Part shown: one piece after another, positions 28,771 through 38,940 of the stretch
How the letters are laid out: every line of letters begins with the position of its first letter
How positions within the stretch are numbered: position 1 is the first letter of the stretch
Origin: an uncultured Oleiphilaceae bacterium
GTDB lineage: Bacteria > Pseudomonadota > Gammaproteobacteria > Pseudomonadales > Oleiphilaceae
Direction of reading: 5' to 3'
Length of the DNA: 64,000 nt
NCBI GenBank assembly: GCA_913060665.1
Contig: CAJXUY010000004.1
Coordinates: forward strand, 227,943 to 291,942
Notes under the pieces: model-generated
Database searches by the model: none
Told to the model about the DNA's origin: nothing
The model's input: only the letters and a program-made list of their open reading frames with translations
Translations under genes and position numbers: made by a program

Positions 28771-30027
28771 TCACAAAATATGCTTGGCGCTCTGCAATAA
28801 ATCAGCAACACTCTCTAACCCACTGCTTAACTTCCTTCCGATAAACCCAGTTTGAGCTTCTCGATCTTTCGCTACATACAGGGGCAGCATTTCTCCGTAT
28901 AAACTCGTACTGATGGTTCGCTGATCATCTTCCAAGATATCTTTTCTTAGGCTAATTCCGTAGGGTTTAAGCTGTTCGCCTAGCTCATCTGATCGTTTCA
29001 AAAGGTCTTTACGGGTCATCTGATAAGCATGTTCGCAGACCATTCTACGCGCCTGAAAGCTAAATACATTTGAGAAGAATAGCTTGCCATCATCTCGAGT
29101 GGGCTCAAACATCACTATCTCGGCGTTAGGGTATTCTCGTTCATACATTGCCATACCTGCGCGCATTCGAGAGTACACCATCGTTCGATAGGTTTGAGAC
29201 AAAATATGCGGCATACCTGAGTTTGTTAGCATCCCAGGTTTCATGGTTCCTGCCGTTACCGCTTCACTCACATCAATAGGTACAACAGGGTTAATGCCAA
29301 GCACTAAGTCGGCCCCATCTTCTAACGCTACAGAAGCATGCATCCCCTTACGCAAGGTTCCATCCATATAGTAACGACCATCTATTTCTACCGGGCAGTA
29401 TAACCCAGGAGAGGCCACACTCGCCTGAACAGCTCTGGAGATCGGTACATGATCAAAACCGGGAGCACCAAACCGCACGGACTCACTGCTCTCAAGGTCA
29501 GAGGCGACCAAATAAAGGCGACGACTTAGCTGTCTAAAATCATTGGTTCTACCCAGCATACTATATGAGCGCTGAAGATATTGATGCAAAGCTTCATTGT
29601 CAAAAATACCCGCAGGAAGTGCCTGCGCTAAAACCGTCATTGCTTCGAGGAAATTTTGATCGTGCGGGTTATTAACAAACCGAGCGCAAGCCTCAACCAC
29701 TAATCCGGGCACAGAAACCGCTCGTTTTAAATATTCACGAATAGCAGGTCGGTAAAAAAACTCAGGATGAAAAGGGTGGACTTCAGCTTCATTTTTTACA
29801 AAAATTCGACACATCTGTGCTGAAGTCATTTGATTCGCTAAGTTTGCAGCGATAAACGCACCAGAGCTTACGCCCACATACACATAAAGATCATTGAAGT
29901 CTAAGCCTTCAAGTGACTCGTCTAAAGCACGTAGCGCTCCTATTTCATAGATACCACCTAAAGGACCACCACCTAGTGCAAGTCCAATTTTTGGTTTTGT
30001 CGATTTAGCCGACTTATTCGATACCAT
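28771..30027 (-). CDS. Patatin-like phospholipase
   Basis: A 418-residue predicted lipid acyl hydrolase. The oxyanion loop is ALGGGPLGGIYEIG at about residues 17-30. The nucleophile serine is in GVSSG at 52-56, and the dyad aspartate lies in YYMDGTLRKG, so the Ser-Asp catalytic pair looks intact. No signal peptide is visible, so it is probably cytoplasmic or peripheral to the membrane. The C-terminal 150 residues have no motif I know. It is convergent with the DUF971 gene and separate from ptsP by 244 bases in which I see no gene or clear signal. Confidence 0.85.
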   Translation of the reverse strand: MVSNKSAKSTKPKIGLALGGGPLGGIYEIGALRALDESLEGLDFNDLYVYVGVSSGAFIAANLANQMTSAQMCRIFVKNEAEVHPFHPEFFYRPAIREYLKRAVSVPGLVVEACARFVNNPHDQNFLEAMTVLAQALPAGIFDNEALHQYLQRSYSMLGRTNDFRQLSRRLYLVASDLESSESVRFGAPGFDHVPISRAVQASVASPGLYCPVEIDGRYYMDGTLRKGMHASVALEDGADLVLGINPVVPIDVSEAVTAGTMKPGMLTNSGMPHILSQTYRTMVYSRMRAGMAMYEREYPNAEIVMFEPTRDDGKLFFSNVFSFQARRMVCEHAYQMTRKDLLKRSDELGEQLKPYGISLRKDILEDDQRTISTSLYGEMLPLYVAKDREAQTGFIGRKLSSGLESVADLLQSAKHIL

Positions 30028-30271
30028 TCAAGCTCCCGTTTCCTCCCATTACTCATCACTTAAACACTTATTAAAGGGCATTGTAATAAACGCCTGTGCT
30101 AAGCCCCTTACCGAGAGTCAATCCGTGACTTTGGTCTTAATCTCAATCCAGCCTATTAGGTGTAAAAGCTAACTTGATACAACCCCAATTAGTCGGCCTC
30201 ACAGTAGCAAGTCAAATTAGAACATTCACACTAATCAAGCTATGGACCATGCACCTTAACCGTAAACACTG

Positions 30272-32560
30272 CTAGCCAAGGCTATCAACCGCACGACCAG
30301 AGTGCATATACTTGCCAAACCCTTTTTCTTTTAAAGCAAGGTCAAGCGTACTCTTAATAACATCGGGCGAATCAAGGCATAGAACCTTGCTCAACAACTG
30401 CCGAGCCCAAACCAAATCTACATTCCGAATGATTGATTTAACGCGAGGTAGGTTAGACGCATTCATTGAAAGAGCTTCATAACCCATAGCCATCAATAAA
30501 ACGGCTCCTGCAGGGTCACCTGCCAACTCACCACAAATACTCAATTGGGTTCCTGCACAACTTGCATCTTTTGCGATTTTGGCTAGCGCTTGCAAGACTG
30601 CGGGGTGAAATGAGTGATATAACCCTGCAACTCTCGGATTGTTTCTATCAACAGCGAGTAAGTATTGAGTTAGATCATTCGACCCTACCGATAGAAAATC
30701 AACCCGCTCCGCAAGCTCCTTGATTTGATACACCGCTCCCGGGACTTCAATCATCACCCCAACTTGAGGCATCGATACATTCACACCCTCTTCTCTCACC
30801 TCATGATAAACCCGATAAATCAGATGAAGGGCTTCCTCTACCTCAGACACATTGCAAATCATTGGCAGCATAATTCTAAGATTATCGAGCCCCTCGCTCG
30901 CTTTAAGCATGGCTCGAACCTGAACTAGAAAAATCTCGGGGTGATCGAGGGTTACCCTGATTCCGCGCCAGCCAAGAAAAGGATTTTCCTCATTGATAGG
31001 AAAGTAAGTCAGCGCCTTATCGCCACCGATATCCAGTGTTCTCATAGTGACAATATTAGGTGAAAACGCTTCCAACTGTTCACGATAGCAGTCGCGTTGC
31101 TCTTGTTCACTGGGAAAGCGCTCATTGATCATAAATGGCACTTCAGTTCTATACAGCCCAACACCCTCTGCGCCATTGCTTAATGAGCGGACCACATCAG
31201 TCATTAACCCCGTATTCACCCACATCGATATTCGATGACCATCTAAAGTAGTACATGGTTGATTTTTTAGGCCTTCCAAGCCTTTAATCAGCTCCCGCTC
31301 TTCTTCAACAATACTATTGTAGAAGCTTCTTAACTCCTGAGAGGGAGAGGCATGAATCTGCCCATTGTAGCCGTCAACAATCAACTCACGACTATCAAGT
31401 TGTGAAACAGGGATATCAACTACGCCCATTACAGTGGGAATCCCCATGGCTCGCGCTAAAATAGCAACATGGGAGTTTCCTGAGCCCTGCACAGACACCA
31501 AGCCAATCAGTTTCTCTCTGGGCACTTCGCCCAACATCGCTGGAGTTAACTCATCGCTCACCAAGATGGTATTTTCGGGATACTCTCTTTCCGTCTTGTC
31601 TGACTGCTCTAAATAAGCCAGAACGCGTCGGCCAAGATCTTTAATATCAACGGCCCGCTCTCTAAGATAGGCATCCCCCATCATCTCGAAGTGGCTGACG
31701 TATTCTTTAATAACGTCCCTCAACGCACCTTGTGCCCAACTGCCAGCATTAATACGCGCCAACACCTCGCCAGCCAATGCATTGTCATCCAATATGCCCA
31801 AATAAACATCAAATAGAGCCTGCTCCTCAGGACGTAACTGAGCAGATAGCTTTTTCCCAACCGTCTGTATATCCTCTCGGACAGATGCTATTGCATCTTT
31901 AAACCGCTGAATTTCAAACGCAGTATCATCGGTAAGTTTATCAGGAACTGCATCTAGGTCTGCAGGCGGGAAAATAACAACACTATGCCCAATGGCAACA
32001 CCCGGGGCACCAGCAACACCTTTAAAGTTAATATCTTTAGCGGCTTCCCCTGACAGGCTTAGCCCGCCCATCACGTCAGTCGCCTCACTATGAGCGATAA
32101 TCGCGGCTAACTGAGCAGATACTGTAACGAGAAATGCTTCTTCACCTTCGTCGAAATATCGCCCAACACTCTGCTGTTGAACAACAATAACGCCCAAAAC
32201 ATTCCGGCGGTGAATAATGGGGACACCCAAGAATGAATGATATCGCTCTTCTCCGGTTTCAGGAAAATAACGATATCGTGGATGTGAGGGTGCATCCTGT
32301 AGGTTAATAGGCTCTTCTCTAACGCCGACTAAACCGACTAACCCTTCAGAATGTCCAAGACTGACCTGACCCACTGCATCTTGGTTTAGCCCTTCGGTCG
32401 CCATCAGTCGATAGCAACTAGAGGCGGGGTCAAATAAATAGGCAGAGCAGACGTCAGTATCCATGGCCTCCTGTACTCGTGAGACAATAATATCTAATGC
32501 ATGCTGGAGATCCTTAGCTGCATTAACTTCCTGAACTATGCTTCGTAAAACACTCAGCAT
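30272..32560 (-). CDS. ptsP: Nitrogen phosphotransferase enzyme I, PtsP (EI-Ntr)
   Basis: 762 residues. It uses phosphoenolpyruvate to phosphorylate NPr and starts the nitrogen-related PTS cascade. An N-terminal GAF domain (about 10-160, binding glutamine in E. coli) precedes the PEP-utilising enzyme. The swivel domain holds the active histidine in GSGNSHVAILARAMG near residue 364. The PEP-binding barrel has YRTEVPFM, LDIGGDKAL and SVGSNDLTQYLLAVDR, and the C-terminal ICGELAGDP is conserved. rppH lies just upstream on the same strand, with a 39-base gap. Confidence 0.96.
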   Translation of the reverse strand: MLSVLRSIVQEVNAAKDLQHALDIIVSRVQEAMDTDVCSAYLFDPASSCYRLMATEGLNQDAVGQVSLGHSEGLVGLVGVREEPINLQDAPSHPRYRYFPETGEERYHSFLGVPIIHRRNVLGVIVVQQQSVGRYFDEGEEAFLVTVSAQLAAIIAHSEATDVMGGLSLSGEAAKDINFKGVAGAPGVAIGHSVVIFPPADLDAVPDKLTDDTAFEIQRFKDAIASVREDIQTVGKKLSAQLRPEEQALFDVYLGILDDNALAGEVLARINAGSWAQGALRDVIKEYVSHFEMMGDAYLRERAVDIKDLGRRVLAYLEQSDKTEREYPENTILVSDELTPAMLGEVPREKLIGLVSVQGSGNSHVAILARAMGIPTVMGVVDIPVSQLDSRELIVDGYNGQIHASPSQELRSFYNSIVEEERELIKGLEGLKNQPCTTLDGHRISMWVNTGLMTDVVRSLSNGAEGVGLYRTEVPFMINERFPSEQEQRDCYREQLEAFSPNIVTMRTLDIGGDKALTYFPINEENPFLGWRGIRVTLDHPEIFLVQVRAMLKASEGLDNLRIMLPMICNVSEVEEALHLIYRVYHEVREEGVNVSMPQVGVMIEVPGAVYQIKELAERVDFLSVGSNDLTQYLLAVDRNNPRVAGLYHSFHPAVLQALAKIAKDASCAGTQLSICGELAGDPAGAVLLMAMGYEALSMNASNLPRVKSIIRNVDLVWARQLLSKVLCLDSPDVIKSTLDLALKEKGFGKYMHSGRAVDSLG

Positions 32561-32599
32561 CAGTGGGTTTCCGTCATCTATTTGCCCTTTTTGTTATCA

Positions 32600-33085
32600 T
32601 TATATTACTAACTTCTTAAGTAACCGAGGAGCTAGTTCCTTCATTGCTCTACGATATACTTCTCGTTTAAAAGCAACCACTTGTCCAAGCGGATACCAGT
32701 AACTAACCCACTCCCAGCCATCAAACTCGGGTGAGTCACTATTTGTCATACAAACCGTTGAATCGGGACTCTGCATCCGTAGTAAATACCACTTCTGCTT
32801 CTGGCCAACACAAAGAGGTTGCGAGTTGTAACGAATCATTTTTTTAGGCAGGCGATACCTCAGCCACCCTCTCGTACAGGATACGATTTCAACATCTGAA
32901 GCAGAAAGCCCGACTTCTTCAGCCAGCTCACGATACAACGCTTCTTCAGGTGTTTCATTCTTTTTTATCCCACCTTGGGGAAACTGCCATGAATCCTGCC
33001 CTATTCGTCTAGCCCACAACACCTCATTTTGATGATTGGCAAGAATAATTCCGACATTCGGCCTAAAACCGTCGGAGTCAATCAC
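32600..33085 (-). CDS. rppH: RNA pyrophosphohydrolase RppH
   Basis: A 161-residue Nudix enzyme that removes pyrophosphate from the 5' end of mRNAs to start decay. The family signature [12 protein letters not shown] runs straight into the Nudix box [14 protein letters not shown] at about residues 32-58. The C-terminal [19 protein letters not shown] is typical of RppH rather than other Nudix proteins. The rppH-ptsP pair is conserved across Gammaproteobacteria. Confidence 0.96.
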   Translation of the reverse strand: MIDSDGFRPNVGIILANHQNEVLWARRIGQDSWQFPQGGIKKNETPEEALYRELAEEVGLSASDVEIVSCTRGWLRYRLPKKMIRYNSQPLCVGQKQKWYLLRMQSPDSTVCMTNSDSPEFDGWEWVSYWYPLGQVVAFKREVYRRAMKELAPRLLKKLVI

Positions 33086-33173
33086 ACTTGCATACCTTTA
33101 ACCGTTATTTCTCTCCATTCTTCCAGAAAAACAGCGTTTCAGCAAACCTAAGGTCACCTAGAAAAAATTCCTT

Positions 33174-33203
33174 ATGACTAAATCTAATAGAGTGACGTAT
33201 AAT
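33174..33203 (+). promoter_or_regulatory. Possible promoter of the HAD-imelysin gene pair
   Basis: A perfect TATAAT at 33198-33203 is preceded, at 18 bases, by ATGACT (four of six bases of the -35 consensus). Transcription would begin near 33210, at a stem-loop (33207-33233), about 115 bases ahead of the HAD gene. Confidence 0.4.
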
Positions 33204-33206
33204 CAA

Positions 33207-33233
33207 CGACGCTTAATGAGAGTCATTGCGTCG
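33207..33233 (+). other. Stem-loop at the predicted 5' end of the HAD transcript
   Basis: CGACGC pairs with GCGTCG and AATGA with TCATT, giving 11 base pairs with a two-base TT bulge and a GAG loop. No T-run follows, so it is not a terminator. It begins where the predicted transcript would start. Confidence 0.45.
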
Positions 33234-33323
33234 ACTCAGTTGTGTATATGCGATAGGAATACGACTTAACCCTCACCCCTAAAGCCATTATATTTTGCCC
33301 TGCACCCTAAAGGAGACTTACGA

Positions 33324-33977
33324 GTGACCCTCGCAATATTCGATCTCGATAACACATTAATCGCCGGCGATAGTGATCATGCCTGGGGACAATTCCTAGC
33401 AGATAAAGGCATTGTTGACGCCGACGTATATCGAAAGGCCAACGACCAGTTCTATCAGGATTATCTAGATGGCAAGCTAGACATGACACGCTACCTCGAA
33501 TTTTCGTTAGCACCGCTAGCGATCCACCCTATGAGTGATCTCCTGCAATGGCGAGAACAGTTTGTAGAACAGCGAATCAAACCGCTAATGCTAGATAAAG
33601 CAGATGCTCTGGTTCGCTCTCATAGAGAGCAGGGTCATTACATTCTGATAATAACCGCCACCAATCGCTTTGTGACAGAGCCTATTGCAGAGCACCTAGG
33701 CGTCGACCACCTTATTGCTACCGACCCTGAAATCATTGACCAACGCTACACAGGGGCAATTTCTGGCATACCCAGTTTTCAGGAAGGCAAAGTCACTCGC
33801 CTTGAGAACTGGTTAAAAGAACAAAGTCACAGTCTTGAGGGGTCATATTTTTATAGTGACTCTCACAATGACATTCCACTGTTGGAAATTGTCGATATAC
33901 CCATCGCGGTAGATCCCGATGAGAAGCTTGAGTCTCATGCTAAACAGCACAACTGGAAAGTCATCTCACTAAGGTAA
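33324..33977 (+). CDS. HAD-IB family phosphatase (SerB-like)
   Basis: A 217-residue soluble hydrolase. HAD motif I is FDLDNT at residues 6-11 (nucleophile Asp7, acid Asp9). Motif II is ITAT, motif III is the lysine in EGKVTRL, and motif IV is YSDSHNDIPLL. The family includes phosphoserine and histidinol phosphatases; the substrate cannot be read from sequence. Translation starts at GTG 33324 after AAAGGAG. It is divergent from rppH, the arrangement I recall in Pseudomonas, and 7 bases upstream of the imelysin-like gene, so the two are likely co-transcribed. Confidence 0.9.
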   Translation: MTLAIFDLDNTLIAGDSDHAWGQFLADKGIVDADVYRKANDQFYQDYLDGKLDMTRYLEFSLAPLAIHPMSDLLQWREQFVEQRIKPLMLDKADALVRSHREQGHYILIITATNRFVTEPIAEHLGVDHLIATDPEIIDQRYTGAISGIPSFQEGKVTRLENWLKEQSHSLEGSYFYSDSHNDIPLLEIVDIPIAVDPDEKLESHAKQHNWKVISLR

Positions 33978-33984
33978 GCGGCTC

Positions 33985-35091
33985 ATGGGTTTCAGAAAAA
34001 ATAGAACGGTCAGGTTAATCAATGTACTTTTGATAGGGCTGACACTATCTTCATGTAGTGAAAGCACTCAGGAATCCCCCCAGAAACCTGAACAGAGCGC
34101 TCAATCTGAAACACCTGTAAACCGAGACATAAACGCAGAACCTGCAACCGTAGATTCTAGACAAGATAATACCCCCCCCCTCACAAACGTTTATCTCGGT
34201 TTAGCCCAGCAACAATTCAAGTCAACGTGCCTAGCCGCCAATCAATTGGGGCAATCTACCCAACAGTTTCTATCCTCACCTAGCGAGAGCGGCCTCGCCA
34301 AAGTAAGGTCAGATTGGCTAACTAGCCATAACCTGTACTCCTCGACCCAACTGTTTCGAAGCATCAGTATTAAACATCCAATATTAGACCAGTCTAAAAC
34401 CAAACCTGTTGAACATTCTTTAGCGATCCGAATCGATCAAACACCACTCCTTCCAGGCTATATCGATGAAGTCAAAGGCTACCCTAAAAGCGGATATATT
34501 TTTTCGACGCTCCCTATAGACCGAGACACATTGAACAAAGAACATCAGTTTGCAGATAGTGCCTATGTAGCTCTGGGTTTTCATGCTATTGAGTTTGTTT
34601 TATGGGGAGAAAATAACAGAATGGTCCAAGAATTTTCTGCCCTACCTGCCGGTCAGAACAAAAGCAATGATATTAACAGCCCCGATTTTTTTAATAGCCG
34701 TCGCAGCCAACTCTTATCGCTTACTACATCCATACTGATTGAAGACCTAAATATACTGTGCAATGAGTGGAAGGTGGAGACGGGATACTACGCAACCACG
34801 CTTAAATTACTCCCCACTGAAGAACAAATTGCAGCTGTTAATGCCGCCACTGAGCAGCTAATTTCAAGCATTCAAATAGACATGGCTAAGGTGAGGCAAG
34901 CAAACGATGATAATATGGAGAGGATTGAGGTAGAGCTACACTCAGCATTTTCGCACAGCGATAACGAGGATACCTTAGCGAAAGCCAACATTCTTAAATC
35001 ATTGATAGAGAGCAAGGAGTGGGTAGAGGTAAGCAAAAAACAAGAGCACACAATGAAGCTAACCACGCTAGCACAGGCGCTCTTACTCTAA
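33985..35091 (+). CDS. Imelysin-like lipoprotein
   Basis: 368 residues. The N-terminal signal ends in a lipobox (LTLSSC near residues 19-24), followed by a serine-, glutamine- and proline-rich linker. The domain from about 65 onward is imelysin-like (Peptidase M75). It carries the signature GFHAIEFVLWGE near residue 195 and a helical repeat on each side. Imelysin proteins usually sit near iron-uptake or di-haem peroxidase genes and are thought to bind iron in the periplasm; here no such gene is adjacent. A run of nine C (34172-34180) lies in the linker codons. It ends 10 bases from the convergent rlmI. Confidence 0.8.
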   Translation: MGFRKNRTVRLINVLLIGLTLSSCSESTQESPQKPEQSAQSETPVNRDINAEPATVDSRQDNTPPLTNVYLGLAQQQFKSTCLAANQLGQSTQQFLSSPSESGLAKVRSDWLTSHNLYSSTQLFRSISIKHPILDQSKTKPVEHSLAIRIDQTPLLPGYIDEVKGYPKSGYIFSTLPIDRDTLNKEHQFADSAYVALGFHAIEFVLWGENNRMVQEFSALPAGQNKSNDINSPDFFNSRRSQLLSLTTSILIEDLNILCNEWKVETGYYATTLKLLPTEEQIAAVNAATEQLISSIQIDMAKVRQANDDNMERIEVELHSAFSHSDNEDTLAKANILKSLIESKEWVEVSKKQEHTMKLTTLAQALLL

Positions 35092-35100
35092 CTTAATCGT

Positions 35101-36297
35101 TCAAAAAGAGGGCAGCACTCGAGCAAAGCAAGCTTTCAAATACTCGGTTTCCGGAATAGCCGGAACAATGGGATGGTCCGCTCCTTGATGCCCTTGCTCG
35201 ATAATCTGAACAAATCGATCTGTCTGACGCCCGGTTGCGCGAATAATATCCGTCAGCCGATCTCTCTGTAGATGCATAGAGCAAGATGCTGAGACCAAGA
35301 TGCCATCTTTTTCAAGCAAACGCATCGCCAATTGATTAATTCGCTGATAGGCCTGCTCGCCCGCTTTAATATCGCGCCTTCTCGGAATAAACGCAGGTGG
35401 ATCTACAATCACCACATCAAATTTTTCACGATTATCACGCAGCTCACGACAAGCCGCAAATGCGTCTCCCTGCATACAACTGACCTTGTCCGACACACCA
35501 TTTAACCTAGCATTTTCCTCTACATAATCAAGCGCATACTCAGAGGCATCAATACAGGTTACCGACTCAGCGCCAAAGGCTGCTGCTTGAATACCCCAAC
35601 CGCCAATATAGCTAAAGATATCCAATACACGCTTACCCTCAACATAAGGTGCCAAACGAGCACGACTCATTCGGTGATCATAAAACCAACCGGTTTTTTG
35701 CCCTTTTAAGACCGGAGCGTTAAACAGAACACCGTTCTCTTCTAGCTGAACTGACTCAACCTCATCACCCAAAACCGTTTCAGTGTAGGACTCAAGACCC
35801 TCCACTTCTCTCATTTTTCCATCATTGCGAAAAATAAGTGTTGTTGGCTTGACGACTTTCTCAATAGCTTCGATCAATTCACTCTTCATTAACTCCATGC
35901 CGAACGACGATATTTGAGCAACGCAGGCGTCACCAAATCGATCAATCACCAAACCAGGAAGGCCATCACTATCACCAAATACCAATCGATAGAACGGCTT
36001 ATCAAACGCCTGCTGACGCAATGAAAGCGCGATCTTAAGACGATGAACAATTAACGACTTATCCATCAACTGGTTTGCAGAACGACTAATTAACCGACCA
36101 CAAATCAGCGCGTTGGGGTTAACAAATGCAGCACCTAAAGACTTACCTGAACTACTGACTACCGAGACCTGCTCACCTGGCTGAAACTGTTTTAAACCAC
36201 CATTGCCTGTATCGACTTCATTGCTATATATCCACAGATGCCCTTGCTTTAGCCGTCGGTCTGCGCTTTTTTGAAGTTGGAGCACCTTGTTAGACAT
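35101..36297 (-). CDS. rlmI: 23S rRNA cytosine-5 methyltransferase RlmI
   Basis: 398 residues from the ATG at 36297, which has a strong AGGAGG 5 bases upstream. The longer open frame to 36498 is not family-like. An N-terminal PUA domain (about 1-90) precedes an S-adenosylmethionine methyltransferase domain with VLDIFSYIGGWGIQAAAFGA. The catalytic motif VIVDPPAFIPRRRD is present, and the cysteine in SASCSMHL fits the m5C mechanism. In E. coli it methylates C1962 of 23S rRNA. It is convergent with the imelysin gene and divergent from the HDOD gene. Confidence 0.93.
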   Translation of the reverse strand: MSNKVLQLQKSADRRLKQGHLWIYSNEVDTGNGGLKQFQPGEQVSVVSSSGKSLGAAFVNPNALICGRLISRSANQLMDKSLIVHRLKIALSLRQQAFDKPFYRLVFGDSDGLPGLVIDRFGDACVAQISSFGMELMKSELIEAIEKVVKPTTLIFRNDGKMREVEGLESYTETVLGDEVESVQLEENGVLFNAPVLKGQKTGWFYDHRMSRARLAPYVEGKRVLDIFSYIGGWGIQAAAFGAESVTCIDASEYALDYVEENARLNGVSDKVSCMQGDAFAACRELRDNREKFDVVIVDPPAFIPRRRDIKAGEQAYQRINQLAMRLLEKDGILVSASCSMHLQRDRLTDIIRATGRQTDRFVQIIEQGHQGADHPIVPAIPETEYLKACFARVLPSF

Positions 36298-36539
36298 AAA
36301 AACCTCCTGATAAATCGAGGCGCGATTATACCAGTGAACGACAGCGACAGGAAAAATATAAAACCGATTAACGTAACGAAAGAGCCTGTAACAAAAATAA
36401 CTAGCATCAAGACTAAGTTGATTTAGACTCAATAGACGACTCTTAAAGCAGCCAGAACTATCCAAAGCATTTATTTTGGCTACACTTAAGGTCAGCACAA
36501 AACTTATAAAGCTCGCTTTTTGTTATTTCTGGAGAAGAG

Positions 36540-37409
36540 ATGGGAACTGAGTTAACCAGTGATCAAATAAAACATATATTGCAGGGAATTAAAATTCCAC
36601 CACAACCGCAAATACTGGTTGACCTGCAAATAGAACAAGTGATGCCCGACCCAGATATGAGGCAAATCGCTCGCTTGATTAGTCAAGACGTAGGACTATC
36701 AGGCACTATGCTAAAATTTGTCAACTCTCCTTTTTTTGGCCTTGCCAACAAAATTACCTCTATTGAGCAAGCCGTGTCGTTGTTAGGACTTAACAGTGTT
36801 ATCAATATACTGAATGGGCTGTCGATAAAAGGTGAAATGACCGACGAAAGAATCCAGGCAATGACACGCTTCTGGGATACCGCCAACGACATAGCAATGG
36901 TCTGTGCAACCGTTGCAAAACAAATTGGCTTTAGCAGCCCTGACGAAGCCTATGCAATGGGACTATTTCATAACGCAGGCATTCCCATGATGATGTTAAG
37001 GTTCGACAACTATGTTAGCGTTATGGAAGATGGCTATGCTGAAGCCGAAAAAAGAATTATAGATGTAGAAAATGGTGTATTTAATACCAACCACGCAGTA
37101 GTCGGGTATTATACGGCCAAGTCATGGAACCTCCCTTTAACCATCTGTGATGTTATTGCAGAACACCATAGCGCAGAGTCTGTTTTCTCCAATAAGGACG
37201 GAAAATCTCAAGAAAAAAAAACACTGTTAGCCATCCTGAAATTAGCAGAGCATATATGTGGTAACTATACGACGCTGGGGGCGCAGTCAATTGACTATGA
37301 GTGGGAGCGTATCAGTAAAGATATTCTCGAGTATGTAGGCCTCTCTACGTATGATATCGAAGATATGAAAGCCAACTTTAAAGATATGGGGATTTCAGTC
37401 GGGGGTTAA
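36540..37409 (+). CDS. HDOD-domain signalling protein
   Basis: A 289-residue protein made of an HDOD domain (about 15-210: PPQPQILVDLQ, LISQDVGLSGTMLKFVNSPF and SIEQAVSLLGLNSV). The domain is related to HD phosphohydrolases but usually lacks the metal residues. A C-terminal helical region follows (EHHSAESVF, LAEHICGN). HDOD proteins act in stress, motility and cyclic di-GMP pathways; no partner domain is present here. ATG start with GGAGAAGAG just upstream. It stands alone between rlmI and the glycine cleavage operon. Confidence 0.9.
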   Translation: MGTELTSDQIKHILQGIKIPPQPQILVDLQIEQVMPDPDMRQIARLISQDVGLSGTMLKFVNSPFFGLANKITSIEQAVSLLGLNSVINILNGLSIKGEMTDERIQAMTRFWDTANDIAMVCATVAKQIGFSSPDEAYAMGLFHNAGIPMMMLRFDNYVSVMEDGYAEAEKRIIDVENGVFNTNHAVVGYYTAKSWNLPLTICDVIAEHHSAESVFSNKDGKSQEKKTLLAILKLAEHICGNYTTLGAQSIDYEWERISKDILEYVGLSTYDIEDMKANFKDMGISVGG

Positions 37410-37414
37410 GACCA

Positions 37415-37451
37415 TAAAAAAGGGCATCTAACTATTATTAGATACCCTTTT
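37415..37451 (-). terminator. Intrinsic terminator of the gcv operon
   Basis: GGGTATCTAA and TTAGATGCCC pair in the leftward RNA (one G-U pair) and are followed by a run of U. On the rightward strand the wobble becomes a C-A mismatch, so its main direction is leftward, 29 bases past the gcvPB stop. It may also stop the HDOD transcript. Confidence 0.8.
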
Positions 37452-37479
37452 CATCGACCCTAAATCCTAAAATACTAAC

Positions 37480-38940
37480 CTATTGAGGGCTATAAGACAC
37501 ATCAAGCTCTCGTGCCGCTTTAACATCATCCAATCGCTTTACTGGCTGAGTATACGGTGCACCTTTAACTAAATCAGCAGAGTTTTCTGCCTCTTTTAAT
37601 ATTTGGGTCATCGCCTCTACAAATCCATCCATTTCATCAATAGACTCTGTTTCGGTAGGCTCAATTAATAAGCACTCAGGTACCAACAAAGGAAAATACG
37701 TCGTCGGAGCATGATAGCCATAGTCAAGCAAGCGCTTTGCAAAATCCATTGCAGTAACGCCTAGCTCTTTTGACTGTTTGCTTAGCGTAATAATAAATTC
37801 ATGGGTCGCTCTGCGGTCTTTATATGCCAGATCAAACCCTGCATCTGCTAACTTTTTCATCAAATAGTTAGCATTAAGCGTAGAGAACTCACTAACCCTT
37901 TGCATGCCGTCACGACCTACAAACAGTGCGTAGATATAAGCTCGCAAAATAATACCCGCATTCCCCATAAAAGCAGACAAGCGACCAATACTATCCGGTA
38001 ACGCTTCTTCGCCTAACCAGCAATAATCGGGCTCGCCTCCCGCGTCTTCAATACCTGCAATAGGAGTCGGCAAGTACGGTAATAGCCGTTCACCCACTGC
38101 CACAGGACCAGACCCTGGGCCACCACCTCCATGAGGCGTCGCAAATGTTTTATGGAGGTTCATATGCAGCACATCAAATCCCATATCGCCTGGGCGAACT
38201 TTCCCTAAGATTGCGTTCAGGTTAGCCCCGTCGTAATACAGTAAGCCACCGGCATCGTGTACTACCTTGGCAATCACTTCAATTTGGCGCTCAAATACAC
38301 CACAGGTTGAAGGGTTTGTCATCATAATCCCAGCCGTTTGAGGCCCGACGGCTTCTTTCAAAGCATCAACATCAACATCACCATCATTAAGTACTGGGAT
38401 TTCTTTAACTTTGTAGCCACACATTACAGCTGTAGCAGGGTTAGTACCGTGCGCCGCAATCGGCACAATAATTTCACACCGATCATGGTCTCCCCGCTTT
38501 TCATGGTAAGCACGAATCATCGCAACCCCAGCAAACTCACCTTGAGCACCGGCCATAGGGCTCAGTGAGACTCCTGCCATGCCGGTCACTTCTTTCAGAA
38601 TTTCTTGCAACTCATAAACACTGGCAAGATACCCTTGGCTGTACGACTCCGGCGCAAGCGGGTGTCGATTCAAAAAACCCGGTAAGCTAGCCACTTTATG
38701 CGCGCCACGCGGGTTGTACTTCATCGTACATGAGCCCAATGGGTAAAACTGAGTATCAATCGAGAAGTTCTTACGCGACAGGTTAGTGTAATGCCTAACA
38801 ACCTGAAGCTCAGATACTTCAGGCATCGCCGCTTTGTTTTTCCGCATCAAGCTTTCAGGTATGTCAGTCACATCCGCCTTAACAAGAGGAGCCTGAGCAG
38901 TGGCTGTACGCCCTTTTACACCACGTTCAAAAATTAACAT
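37480..38940 (-). CDS. gcvPB: Glycine dehydrogenase (decarboxylating) subunit 2
   Basis: A 486-residue subunit of the two-part P protein of the glycine cleavage system, which decarboxylates glycine and passes the aminomethyl group to GcvH. The pyridoxal phosphate lysine lies in [20 protein letters not shown]. Other matches are [11 protein letters not shown] near residue 70 and [14 protein letters not shown]. The start ATG overlaps the end of gcvPA by 7 bases, so the two subunits are probably coupled in translation. It is the last gene of the operon. Confidence 0.95.
   Translation of the reverse strand: MLIFERGVKGRTATAQAPLVKADVTDIPESLMRKNKAAMPEVSELQVVRHYTNLSRKNFSIDTQFYPLGSCTMKYNPRGAHKVASLPGFLNRHPLAPESYSQGYLASVYELQEILKEVTGMAGVSLSPMAGAQGEFAGVAMIRAYHEKRGDHDRCEIIVPIAAHGTNPATAVMCGYKVKEIPVLNDGDVDVDALKEAVGPQTAGIMMTNPSTCGVFERQIEVIAKVVHDAGGLLYYDGANLNAILGKVRPGDMGFDVLHMNLHKTFATPHGGGGPGSGPVAVGERLLPYLPTPIAGIEDAGGEPDYCWLGEEALPDSIGRLSAFMGNAGIILRAYIYALFVGRDGMQRVSEFSTLNANYLMKKLADAGFDLAYKDRRATHEFIITLSKQSKELGVTAMDFAKRLLDYGYHAPTTYFPLLVPECLLIEPTETESIDEMDGFVEAMTQILKEAENSADLVKGAPYTQPVKRLDDVKAARELDVSYSPQ

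Noticed and set aside
36298..36498. N-terminal extension of rlmI by 67 residues
   Set aside because: The extension has no family similarity, and the ATG at 36297 has a near-perfect ribosome site.
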